From: Sandaracinobacteroides sp041909755
GTDB taxonomy: Bacteria > Pseudomonadota > Alphaproteobacteria > Sphingomonadales > Sphingomonadaceae
Direction: 5' to 3'
Assembly (NCBI RefSeq): GCF_041909755.1
Contig: NZ_JAYRCW010000009.1
Location: 1-42,693 of the forward strand
DNA: 42,693 bases
A program made the translations under genes and the position numbers. The notes beneath the pieces were generated by a model, which worked only from the letters and a program-made list of their open reading frames with translations, made no database searches and had not been told where the DNA came from. The stretch's first letter is position 1. The number at the start of each line of letters is the position of its first letter. Of this stretch, positions 8,173-16,065 are shown piece after piece.

Positions 8173-9399
8173 CTATCCCAGCGCGGCCTCGACCGTTTCG
8201 TGGAAGGCGCGGATGCCCTGTTCCAGCCCGCCCAGTTCCAGCGCTTCGATGGCGCCCGATTCCAGGCCCTTCTGCCCGGCTTCGGCGGCGCCGAAATCCT
8301 CCACGCCGAACACCCGGCCGTCCAGCAGCTCCCAGCTGCGGCGCCAGTGATCTTCGGCCTTGTCCGTCTGCGGCCGTTCGGGGATCAGCATGAAATCCTC
8401 GACCAGCGTTTCGCCCACCGCCTGCGGCATCAGCACCATCAGGTTCACATAATCCGGGCTTGCCACCAGCACGGTGCCGGGGAACAGCTGATAGGCATAG
8501 GTGACGATGCGGCGCAGCGCCGGCCAGTCAGCAAGGTCAACCCCGTCCAGCCCGCCCACGCGCGCAACCGCAGACCGCATGTGCGGCCCCACCGTATCGC
8601 CCGAGGTGACACCGTCCTCGAAGAATTTCGCGATCGTGTCCTGATGCAGCCGCTGCACATGATAGCTTTCCAGAAACGCATCCATGATGAGCTTCCAGTT
8701 GGACGCGACCCGGTGCGTTCGGCGGGCATAGAGGTGCATGTCCCCCAGCCCCAGCGCATCGAAATCGGCGGCCAGCGGGCCTTCGGCGAGTGCAAAATCG
8801 GCGGTTTCCGCACGCTGCGACGCGGAGTTCTTTTCCGGGCCGCGAATTCCGGGCGCGGCGGAGTCCATTTTCGGGCCGCGAATTCCGAGCGCGGCCCAGA
8901 TCAGCCCGCCGGCTTCCGTCGCGGGCACCGGCACAAGCCCCATCGTGCCCTTGTCCAGCCCGGGGAAGGTTTCCGGCCGGGGCAGGCCCTTCAGCCGGCC
9001 ATCCAGCGCATAGGCCCAGGCGTGATAGGGGCAGACGAGCAGCGGTTCCTTCACCGGATCCGGCGCGTCGATCAGGCGGGTGCCGCGATGCCGGCAGGCG
9101 TTCAGGAAGATGCGCAGGGCCCCCTGCCTGTCGCGCATCAGGATCAGCGGCGCGCCGAAGCCATCGTGCGTCATCAGCGTGCCGGGATCCGGCAGCATGG
9201 CGGACGGGCCGATCACCAGCGGAAGCGCGCTGAACATCCGCGCCTGCTCGGCCGCAAAGCGATCGGGGCATAGATAGACGGAGGCCGGCACGCGGGACCG
9301 GATGAACTGCCGGGGGCCGCCGCCATCCCGGCACTGGGCCGCAAGCGCGATCTGCGCCGCCGTCGGCGTGCGGCGCCGGGGTTCGAATGGCGCGTTCAT
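8173..9399 (-). CDS. Rieske non-haem iron aromatic ring-hydroxylating oxygenase, alpha subunit type
   Basis: A 408-aa oxygenase that uses a [2Fe-2S] Rieske cluster and a mononuclear iron to hydroxylate an organic substrate. The Rieske ligands are visible as CRHRGTRL and CPYHAWAY (about residues 100-125). The catalytic iron site lies in SNWKLIMDAFLESYHVQRLH. The C-terminal half matches ring-hydroxylating alpha subunits. Between the domains is a 12-residue duplication, GIRGPKMDSAAP followed by GIRGPEKNSASQ. No ferredoxin, reductase or beta subunit is adjacent, so electron partners must be encoded elsewhere. The ATG at 9399 starts MNAPFEPRRRTPTAAQIALA. The substrate is unknown; quaternary-amine oxygenases such as the carnitine or stachydrine type are also possible. 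Confidence 0.9.
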   Translation of the reverse strand: MNAPFEPRRRTPTAAQIALAAQCRDGGGPRQFIRSRVPASVYLCPDRFAAEQARMFSALPLVIGPSAMLPDPGTLMTHDGFGAPLILMRDRQGALRIFLNACRHRGTRLIDAPDPVKEPLLVCPYHAWAYALDGRLKGLPRPETFPGLDKGTMGLVPVPATEAGGLIWAALGIRGPKMDSAAPGIRGPEKNSASQRAETADFALAEGPLAADFDALGLGDMHLYARRTHRVASNWKLIMDAFLESYHVQRLHQDTIAKFFEDGVTSGDTVGPHMRSAVARVGGLDGVDLADWPALRRIVTYAYQLFPGTVLVASPDYVNLMVLMPQAVGETLVEDFMLIPERPQTDKAEDHWRRSWELLDGRVFGVEDFGAAEAGQKGLESGAIEALELGGLEQGIRAFHETVEAALG

Positions 9400-9478
9400 G
9401 AAGGCGATTGTGCGCCCCTGCGCCAAACCTCGCAATCCTGTTTCATTTGCACGGGAAAGCGGGCAGACAAGGCCCCGC

Positions 9479-10792
9479 ATGACAGACACTGAACGCAAGG
9501 GCCGCGATTGGGGCGGCGCCATCCGCCCCTATCTGGAAAAGGAACCGCTGGGCGCCCTGCTGCTGGGGATTTCCTCGGGCGCGCCCTTTGCCATGATCGC
9601 CTCCACGCTGACGACGCGGCTGGCGGAATCCGGCATCGACAAGAAGACCGTGACGGCGTTCGCGCTCACCTTCCTGCTCTATAATTTCAAGTTCCTGTGG
9701 GCGCCCTTCATCGACCGCATCCGGATTCCGGGCCTTGCCGCCGCCGTGGGGCAGCGCCGTGCCTGGCTGTACGTGATCGCGGCCTGCACCATCGCCGCCA
9801 TCATCTGGATGGGGCGGGTCGATCCCGTGGCGGATATCCGGCTGATGGTGATCGCGGCGCTGACGGTCGCCTTCTTCGGCGCGACGTTCGACATCATCAT
9901 CGATGCCTTCCGCATCGACAGCCTGAAGCCCGAGCAGCTGGGGGCGGGATCGGGCATGAGCCAGTATGGCTGGCGGCTGGGTTCGAATGGTGCGGGCGCC
10001 ATTGCCCTGTTCGTCGCCAATCGGGCCGGCTGGGACATCGCCTATCTGGCGGCCGCCTTCTTCGCGGTCCCCGCCGTTATCGCGGGCTTCCTGCTGGGCG
10101 AGCCCGTCCGCCGCACCGACGTGCTGGCGAAGGAGGGGCCCGAACCCTTCCTGAAGCGGGTACGATCCACGTTCATCGCCCCGCTCGCCGATTTCATGAC
10201 CCGCCCGAACGCCATTCTGGTGCTGCTGTTCGTGCTGATCCACAAGATCGGCGACACGCTGGCCAATCTTTCGTTGCGCATCCTGCTGGCCGATCTGGGC
10301 TTCGACAAGGATGCCATCGCCATCTACGATGTGATCTTCGGCCTTGTCGCCTTCCTGATCGGGGTGTTCGTGGGCGGCATCGTCTATGCGAAGCTGGGCA
10401 TGATGCGTGCGCTCATGCTGTGCCTGATCCTGATGGGCGTCTCCAACCTGATGTTCGCCTGGCTGGCCACCATGGGGCCGGTGAACTGGGCGCTCGCCGC
10501 CACGATGGGCTTCGAGAATTTCGCCAGCGGCATGGGCGGCGTCGCCGTCGTCGCCTATCTCAGCTGGCTGTGTGATCTGCGCTTCACCGCCACCCAGTTC
10601 GCACTGCTGTCGGCCATGTCGTCCATCCTGGGCCGCTCCGTGCAGGGCACAACGGCCGGCGCGCTTATCGAATCGCTGGGCTTCGTGAACTTCTACCTGC
10701 TGACGACACTGCTGGCGGTGCCGGGCATCCTGCTGTTTGCCGTTCTGATGCGGCGGGAGCCGCCCGCCCCGAAATCGGCCGTTCCCGCCTGA
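9479..10792 (+). CDS. ampG: AmpG-like MFS permease (muropeptide transporter family)
   Basis: A 437-aa inner-membrane permease with about 12 hydrophobic segments. The opening LLGISSGAPFAMIASTLTTR and the next loop (YNFKFLWAPFIDRI) are typical of AmpG proteins, which import GlcNAc-anhydroMurNAc peptides for murein recycling. Other features of the family are FGATFDIIIDAFRIDSLKPE and the GGVAVVAYLSWLCD segment in the C-terminal half. The start is the ATG at 9479; no strong ribosome site is seen. It diverges from the Rieske gene across 79 bp. AmpG-like proteins have several paralogs in sphingomonads, so the exact substrate is an inference. The PgeF, MltG and NlpC/P60 genes in this window fit a cell-wall recycling theme but are not linked to it. 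Confidence 0.87.
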   Translation: MTDTERKGRDWGGAIRPYLEKEPLGALLLGISSGAPFAMIASTLTTRLAESGIDKKTVTAFALTFLLYNFKFLWAPFIDRIRIPGLAAAVGQRRAWLYVIAACTIAAIIWMGRVDPVADIRLMVIAALTVAFFGATFDIIIDAFRIDSLKPEQLGAGSGMSQYGWRLGSNGAGAIALFVANRAGWDIAYLAAAFFAVPAVIAGFLLGEPVRRTDVLAKEGPEPFLKRVRSTFIAPLADFMTRPNAILVLLFVLIHKIGDTLANLSLRILLADLGFDKDAIAIYDVIFGLVAFLIGVFVGGIVYAKLGMMRALMLCLILMGVSNLMFAWLATMGPVNWALAATMGFENFASGMGGVAVVAYLSWLCDLRFTATQFALLSAMSSILGRSVQGTTAGALIESLGFVNFYLLTTLLAVPGILLFAVLMRREPPAPKSAVPA

Positions 10793-10871
10793 CAGGCGCG
10801 CGCCGGATTGTCATAATCAGCGGCTAGAGGCGGCTCACCGGGCGGATGGCCCGGCCAGGAGGCAGGACCCG

Positions 10872-11705
10872 ATGCTGCAACCTTCGCTTGCTACAACCTC
10901 CGTGGCGCCGCAGCTGCTGGCGCTCGCCCCCCATATCCACCGGCAAGGCCAGCTGGACGTGCGCATCGCGCGCAGCGACGAGGAGATCGCCGCCGCGCAG
11001 GCGCTGCGATACCGGATCTTCTACGATGAGATGGGCGCGCAGCCGTCGCTCGCCATGCAGGCCGCGCGGCGCGACATCGACGATTATGATCATGTCTGCG
11101 ACCATCTGCTGGTGATCGACCATGGCCTGGACGGCCGGCCAGAGGTGGTGGGCACCTACCGGCTGCTGCGGCAGCAGGTGGCGGAGAGGCATCGCGGCTT
11201 CTATTCGGCGGGCGAATATGATCTCTCGCCGCTGCTCGCCTCTGCCGGGGGCCAGCTGCTGGAACTGGGCCGCAGCTGCGTGGCGCCCGAACATCGCAAC
11301 AGCACCACCATCAGCCTGTTGTGGCGCGGCATCGCCACCTATCTGGCGCAGCACCGGATCAGCCACATGTTCGGCTGCGCCTCCCTGCATGGCACCGATC
11401 CGGCGCAACATGCCGCCGAACTGAGCTATCTGGTCCATCATCATCTGGCCCCGCCCGCCCTGCGCGCCCGCGCGCTGGATCATGCGCCCATGGATTTGCT
11501 GCCCGCCGGCAGCTATGACGTGAAGGCGGCGCAGCGCGCGCTGCCGCCGCTCGTCAAAGGCTATCTGAGGGTCGGTGCGATGGTTGGGGACGGCGCGTTC
11601 GTGGACAGGCAGTTCAACACGGTCGACGTGTTCGTGCTGATGCCCGTGGGCGGTATCACGCGCCGCTATCTCGACAGGTTCGCCACCGCCAACGACGCGG
11701 TTTGA
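10872..11705 (+). CDS. GNAT-like acyltransferase, OlsB/hemolysin-like family
   Basis: A 277-aa protein of the acyltransferase family that includes OlsB, which N-acylates ornithine to make lyso-ornithine lipid. Diagnostic blocks are IAAAQALRYRIFYDEMGAQ, DHLLVID, VVGTYRLLR, and GQLLELGRSCVAPEHRNSTT, followed by a glycine-poor acyl-donor region and MFGCASLHGTD. AGGAGG lies 9 nt before the ATG at 10872. No olsA-type O-acyltransferase is next to it, so ornithine-lipid synthesis is inferred from family only; related members N-acylate other amino acids. The stop overlaps the TTG start of the next gene. Confidence 0.8.
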   Translation: MLQPSLATTSVAPQLLALAPHIHRQGQLDVRIARSDEEIAAAQALRYRIFYDEMGAQPSLAMQAARRDIDDYDHVCDHLLVIDHGLDGRPEVVGTYRLLRQQVAERHRGFYSAGEYDLSPLLASAGGQLLELGRSCVAPEHRNSTTISLLWRGIATYLAQHRISHMFGCASLHGTDPAQHAAELSYLVHHHLAPPALRARALDHAPMDLLPAGSYDVKAAQRALPPLVKGYLRVGAMVGDGAFVDRQFNTVDVFVLMPVGGITRRYLDRFATANDAV

Positions 11706-12445
11706 TCGCCGCCTTCCGATCCCTGCTTGGCGCCACCCGGCGGGAGACGCTGCCCGATCATGTGATGCTGCCGGGCGGCCCGCTGCCGCTGGTGGCGCGG
11801 GTGAACCCCCGGGCGCGCCGCCTCTCTCTCCGGGTATGCGCGGCCAGCCGGTCCGTCCGGCTGACGCTGCCTCCGCGCGCCGGCATCGCCCATGCCCGCG
11901 CCTTCCTGGAAAGCCATCAGGGCTGGATCGAGGCGCAGGCCCTGCGCCGCTTGCCGCCGCCGCGCCCCTTCGTGCCGGGCGCCCGGATCCCCGTTGGCGG
12001 GGCACAGATGCAGCTCGTGCCGGGCAGCGGCCGGATAGCCCGGCGTTCTGGCGAAACGCTGCTGGTGCCCGGCGAAGGCCCCCTGTTCGCCGCGCGCACG
12101 CAGCGCTGGCTGAAGGCCGAGGCGCTGACCCTGATGGAGGGGGAAACGCGCGCCCTTGCCGCCTGCATCGGCCGCGAGGTGCGCGAGGTGCGGGTTGCCG
12201 ATCCGCGCAGCCGCTGGGGCAGTTGCGCCGCCGATGGCCGCATCGCCTATAGCTGGCGGCTAATCCTGGCCCCGGACCATGTGCGGCGGTCTGTCGTCGC
12301 GCATGAAGTGGCGCACCTGGCGGAGATGAACCATGGCGTCCGCTTCTGGCGGCTGGCGACCGATCTTCTGGGGGAGCCGCATGACGCGGCGCGCGGCTGG
12401 CTGCGGGCGAACGGCCCGCTGCTCTTGAGTTACGGCGCGACCTGA
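11702..12445 (+). CDS. YgjP-type M48-like metallopeptidase (DUF45)
   Basis: A zinc-metallopeptidase-like protein of 247 aa. The motif VVAHEVAHLAEMNHGVRFW contains HExxH plus a downstream His, and is preceded by the family motif SRWGSCAADGRIAYSWRLIL. Both are characteristic of the YgjP/DUF45 family, whose cellular substrate is not defined. The N-terminal half (MLPGGPLPLVARVNPRARRL) forms the usual beta-rich arm. The start is taken as the TTG at 11702, which overlaps the upstream stop (TTGA); the first in-frame ATG, at 11765, would remove 21 residues. It ends 7 bp before the assembly gap. Confidence 0.87.
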   Translation: MIAAFRSLLGATRRETLPDHVMLPGGPLPLVARVNPRARRLSLRVCAASRSVRLTLPPRAGIAHARAFLESHQGWIEAQALRRLPPPRPFVPGARIPVGGAQMQLVPGSGRIARRSGETLLVPGEGPLFAARTQRWLKAEALTLMEGETRALAACIGREVREVRVADPRSRWGSCAADGRIAYSWRLILAPDHVRRSVVAHEVAHLAEMNHGVRFWRLATDLLGEPHDAARGWLRANGPLLLSYGAT

Positions 12446-12452
12446 CGCGCCC

Positions 12453-12462
12453 NNNNNNNNNN
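12453..12462. other. Assembly gap (10 N)
   Basis: Ten unresolved bases, probably a nominal-length scaffold gap. It removes the 3' end of the MerC-domain gene and any sequence between it and the metallopeptidase gene. Confidence 0.99.
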
Positions 12463-12828
12463 CCAGTGGGCGTAGGCGACGATCAGCCCGCCCGCCACCG
12501 TCAGCGCGGGTTCCAGAACCTCCCGCCCATGGGCGAGCGCGCCGGCCGCCATCAGCGCGAACCCCAGGATCGCCATCAGCCAGGGCATCCGGCTGCGGTG
12601 AATGGCCGAGCCGCGCACCAGGGCATAGATGGAAACCGGCGCCGCCAGCGCGATCAGCAGCCAGTGCACCCACACGGGGCCGTGCAGCAGTTCATCCGCG
12701 ACTCCGGCTGCGAGCATGGGCGACAGCGCCAGCCCCAGCGGCAGCAGCAGGCAATGCACCAGGCACAGGCTGGACATCAGCGCCGCGGCGCCGTCGATCG
12801 ATGGATCGTCCCTGTGGTGGAGTGTCAC
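12463..12828 (-). CDS. MerC domain membrane protein (3' end lost in gap)
   Basis: A small inner-membrane protein with about four hydrophobic helices. The first contains the paired-cysteine-like SSLCLVHCLLLPLGLAL of the MerC family, known for metal (Hg) uptake but also found as chromosomal homologs of unclear substrate. The GTG at 12828 is chosen as start because the promoter/operator at 12853-12888 would place transcription start near 12853, which excludes the upstream ATG at 12888. The last readable codons are AYAHW, then the assembly gap. The Zur-like control region suggests a role in zinc or related metal homeostasis rather than mercury resistance. No merA, merT or merP is nearby. Confidence 0.78.
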
Positions 12829-12852
12829 TTGCGGTTGGCCCTGCTCGCTGTT

Positions 12853-12888
12853 GCGGGATGTAATATTGTAACATCCCGCTTTCGTCAA
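12853..12888 (-). promoter_or_regulatory. Promoter with overlapping Zur-like operator upstream of merC-domain gene
   Basis: On the minus strand, TTGACG (12888-12883) is separated by exactly 17 bp from TATTAC (12865-12860). A 27-bp dyad covers the -10: GCGGGATGT - 9 bp - ACATCCCGC (12853-12879), with an A/T-rich centre TGTTACAATATTACA. That centre resembles the Zur (zinc uptake regulator) boxes of alphaproteobacteria, of the TGTTATAATATAACA type. The overlap with the -10 predicts repression. Other Fur-family regulators are possible. Confidence 0.65.
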
Positions 12889-12898
12889 GGCCGGGCTG

Positions 12899-14530
12899 TC
12901 AGCCGATCGAGGGGTAGAGGATCGTGTCGCGCGGGGGATCGGCGAGGCCGGGATAGTCTGTCGTGTAGTGCAGGCCCCGGCTTTCCTTGCGGCTTTGCGC
13001 TGAACGGACGATCAGATCGGCCACTTCGGCCAGGTTGCGCAGCTCCAGCAGATCCGGCGTCACGCGGAAATTGCCGTAATAATCCGCGATTTCCTGCCGC
13101 AGCAGCGCCACGCGGTGGGCAGCGCGTTCCAGCCGTCTGTCGGTACGGACGATGCCGACATAATCCCACATGAAACGGCGAAGCTCGTCCCAGTTGTGGG
13201 TGACGACGACTTCCTCGTCGGAGATCGTCACCCGGCTTTCGTCCCAGGGGCGGATGTCGGCCGGGGGCGGGGTATCGGGGAAGCGCGCGAGGATCTCGTC
13301 TGCGGCGGCGGCGCCGAACACGAGGCATTCCAGCAGGCTGTTCGACGCCAGCCGGTTCGCGCCATGCAGGCCCGACTGGCTGACTTCGCCGACGGCATAG
13401 AGGCCGGGCAGGTCGGTGCGGCCGTGCAGATCCACCAGCACGCCGCCGCAGCTGTAGTGGGCGGCCGGAACCACGGGGATCTGCTGGGTCACGGGGTCGA
13501 TCCCCAGCTCGCGCAGCCGCTTCACGATCGTCGGGAAATGCTCTTCCACGAAGCCGGCCGGCTTGTGCGTCATGTCCAGCAGGACGTGCGGGATGCCCAG
13601 CCGCTTCATCTCGGCGTCGATGGCGCGGGCGACGACATCGCGCGGGGCCAGTTCACGGCGCGGATCATGCGCTTCCATGAAGGCGGTGCCGACCTTGTTT
13701 GCGGCATCCGCCGCGGGCGGCAGCCGCAGGATCCCGCCTTCGCCGCGCATGGCTTCGGTGATCAGGAAATTCTTCACCTGCGGGTGATAGAGGCAGGTGG
13801 GGTGGAACTGGTTGAACTCCATGTTGGACACCCGGCAGCCGGCGCGCCAGGCCATCGCGATGCCGTCCCCGGTGGAGCCGTCCGGGTTGGTGGAGAAGCG
13901 ATAGACGCGGGAGGCGCCGCCGGTTGCCAGCACCACCGCGCGGCCCAGCAGGCGGCGGACATGGCCGGATTCGCGATCCAGCACATAGAGGCCCATGGCG
14001 CGCCGTTCGGCAAAGCCCCGGCCGTCGGCATGGCGTTCGGTGATGATGTCGATCGCCACCTGCCCGGGCAGGAAGCGGATGCCCGGCGTGGCGAGCGCCG
14101 CCTTTTCCAGCGCCTTCTGCACCGCCCAGCCGGTCGCGTCGTCCACATGCACGATCCGGCGCGCGCTGTGCCCGCCTTCCCTTGTCAGGTGCCAGCGCTC
14201 GGAAACCGTCTCGCCCGGATTGAAGGGCACGCCCAGCGCGGCCAGCCGCTCGATCGCGGGGCCGGCATGTTCCACCACGAACTCCACCGCGCGGCGGTCG
14301 TTCAGGCCCGCGCCCGCCACCATCGTGTCCTCGATATGGCTTTCGAAGGTGTCGCCCTCGTCCAGCACGGCGGCGATGCCGCCCTGCGCCCAGCTGGTGG
14401 AGCCAGCCGAGATGTCGGCCTTCGACAGCACCAGCACATTCAGCCCGCCGCCCGCGAGGTTGAGCGCCGTCGTCAGCCCGGCAGCGCCGGAGCCGACAAC
14501 GATGACATCCGCCTCGATCAGTTCGGACAT
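12899..14530 (-). CDS. nadB: L-aspartate oxidase
   Basis: NadB oxidises L-aspartate to iminoaspartate, the first step of de novo NAD synthesis, using FAD in the cytoplasm. The 543-aa protein has the N-terminal dinucleotide motif VIVVGSGAAGLTTALNLAGG, the family segment STSWAQGGIAAVLDEGD, the substrate region EFNQFHPTCLYHPQVKN, and HYSCGGVLVDLHGRTDLPGL with the active-site His. The C-terminal helical domain is complete. nadA and nadC, often neighbours of nadB, are not in the window. Its ATG overlaps the upstream stop by one base (TGATG), so it is probably coupled to the exported-protein gene. The gene ends 20 bp before the merC operator. Confidence 0.97.
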   Translation of the reverse strand: MSELIEADVIVVGSGAAGLTTALNLAGGGLNVLVLSKADISAGSTSWAQGGIAAVLDEGDTFESHIEDTMVAGAGLNDRRAVEFVVEHAGPAIERLAALGVPFNPGETVSERWHLTREGGHSARRIVHVDDATGWAVQKALEKAALATPGIRFLPGQVAIDIITERHADGRGFAERRAMGLYVLDRESGHVRRLLGRAVVLATGGASRVYRFSTNPDGSTGDGIAMAWRAGCRVSNMEFNQFHPTCLYHPQVKNFLITEAMRGEGGILRLPPAADAANKVGTAFMEAHDPRRELAPRDVVARAIDAEMKRLGIPHVLLDMTHKPAGFVEEHFPTIVKRLRELGIDPVTQQIPVVPAAHYSCGGVLVDLHGRTDLPGLYAVGEVSQSGLHGANRLASNSLLECLVFGAAAADEILARFPDTPPPADIRPWDESRVTISDEEVVVTHNWDELRRFMWDYVGIVRTDRRLERAAHRVALLRQEIADYYGNFRVTPDLLELRNLAEVADLIVRSAQSRKESRGLHYTTDYPGLADPPRDTILYPSIG

Positions 14531-16065
14531 CAGCGCCCCCCTGCCGGCCCGCCGGCAAACAGCGGCCCGAATTCCGCCACCACCGTCGCCGGATCGAGGC
14601 TGCGGCTGGCCTGGCTCTCGTAGAGTTTCGCGCCGGGGCCTTCCGGAAACACGATCTCGATCGAACCGCCGACGCTGCTGGGCCCGCCGCGCTCAAGGCT
14701 GATGTAGGACAGGTTCGTTCCCACGATCGCGAAGCGGGGCATCCCGCGCTTCTGCGCCTGCTGCGCCGCCACCAGAAGCAGCGCCTCGTCCTGGGTGTCC
14801 ACCTGCGCCATTCGCGTGGTGAGCCCGATGCGCAGCGCGGAGGCGTCGCGCGCGGGCGCGGGCTTCACGCTGTCGCCGCCCGGCTTCGCAAGCGCCTTGC
14901 CGATGTCGCTGGCGGGATCGGCATCCTCGAAGCGGGGCAGCAGCAGCATCAGCCGCTCGGGCGCGCCCTTGCCATGCACCTTGTCGGCGGCGGCCCGGCG
15001 GGAATCCGCGCGGAGCTTTGCGGGGTCGACGGGGGCGGCCCAGCCCTTGCCTGCCCCGGCCGATTCCAGCACGGGGGCGACCCATTCGGCGGGCACCAGC
15101 CAGCGCGTCCGCGCAGAGAGCAGGGTGCGCGCCTCGTCGATCCGGCCGGCAGACACGGCCTGCCGCGCACGGGCGAGCTGAATGAACTCGTCGGCCCGGG
15201 ACACCGCCAGTGCGGCATCCCGCGCGTCCGCGCCGCTGCCCTGCGCCACGATGGCCAGCTTGTCGGCGGCTTCCTGGGCATCCGCGATGCTGGCGTCGGC
15301 CCCGGCGCTGTCCCCCGCGAGGGCCTGCGCCAGCGCCAGCTGGGCGAACAGCTGCGCCCATGGCTCCCGCGCGGCATCCTTCACCATGCGATAGTCAGCG
15401 GCCGCGCCCGCGTAATCGGCCGCGCCCAGCCGCTGCCGCGCGCGCTGGGCGACGGCCGAACTGCTCTTCAGCGCCCTGCGGTCCAGCACGGCTGCCTCGG
15501 CGCCGGAAATATCCGTCGACAGCGCCAGGATCGCCAGCCCCTCCTGATGCAGCAGCGAGCCGCCGGGGCGCGCCGCCATCGCTTCCAGCGCCAGCGCCTC
15601 TGCGCCGGGCTGATCCCCCTGCGACAGGCGGGCAATGGCGGCCAGCAGCTTGAGCGACGGGTGGAGGGTGCGCGCTGCCTGCGCCTGCCACTCGGCCGGC
15701 AGCTCCACCGCAAGCCCGGATCGCGCATCGCGCTCGGCGTCGGCCGCATTGCCGGCCTCCAGCGAATGAATTCCGCGGGCCAGATAGACCTCTGCGCGGC
15801 GCACGGGGTTCCCCGTCAGCGTGGAATCGCCCAGCGCTTCGGAACAGGCCGTCACGCCGGCGGCCCCCTTCAACCGGGCAGACGGATTCGGCCGTTCGCC
15901 CATGCCGGAGAGGCCCAGCGTCCCCAGCGCGAGAACGCCGCGGGCAACGGATTCCGCCGTATCCACCCGGCGCGGGAAGCCATCGCATTTCACAAGCGCG
16001 CTCTGCGCATAGGCCGGCGCTACGCAACAGGCAGCCGTCACAATGGCCGCCAACACCCGCTTCAT
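14530..16065 (-). CDS. Exported protein of unknown function with helical repeats
   Basis: A 511-aa protein with a clear Sec signal peptide: MKRVLAAIVTAACCVAPAYA, with cleavage likely after AYA. Residues 85-330 are Ala-rich helices with the spacing of degenerate TPR repeats (for example RAEVYLARGIHSLEAGNAAD). The last 120 residues look different: a beta-rich block with SALRIGLTTRMAQVDTQDEA and FAIVGTNLSYISLERG, close to periplasmic CC0125-like domains. I do not recognise a defined function. Start and stop both overlap neighbours (ATGA with the ABC ATPase gene, TGATG with nadB), so it is part of a coupled operon. A periplasmic role is inferred from the signal peptide. Confidence 0.75.
   Translation of the reverse strand: MKRVLAAIVTAACCVAPAYAQSALVKCDGFPRRVDTAESVARGVLALGTLGLSGMGERPNPSARLKGAAGVTACSEALGDSTLTGNPVRRAEVYLARGIHSLEAGNAADAERDARSGLAVELPAEWQAQAARTLHPSLKLLAAIARLSQGDQPGAEALALEAMAARPGGSLLHQEGLAILALSTDISGAEAAVLDRRALKSSSAVAQRARQRLGAADYAGAAADYRMVKDAAREPWAQLFAQLALAQALAGDSAGADASIADAQEAADKLAIVAQGSGADARDAALAVSRADEFIQLARARQAVSAGRIDEARTLLSARTRWLVPAEWVAPVLESAGAGKGWAAPVDPAKLRADSRRAAADKVHGKGAPERLMLLLPRFEDADPASDIGKALAKPGGDSVKPAPARDASALRIGLTTRMAQVDTQDEALLLVAAQQAQKRGMPRFAIVGTNLSYISLERGGPSSVGGSIEIVFPEGPGAKLYESQASRSLDPATVVAEFGPLFAGGPAGGR

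Noticed and set aside
12463..12828. Mercury resistance operon
   Set aside because: No merA, merT, merP or merR-like gene is present, and the promoter carries a Zur-like rather than a MerR-type site.
12826..12888. Earlier ATG start for the MerC-domain gene (12888)
   Set aside because: It coincides with the -35 box of the predicted promoter, upstream of the expected transcription start.
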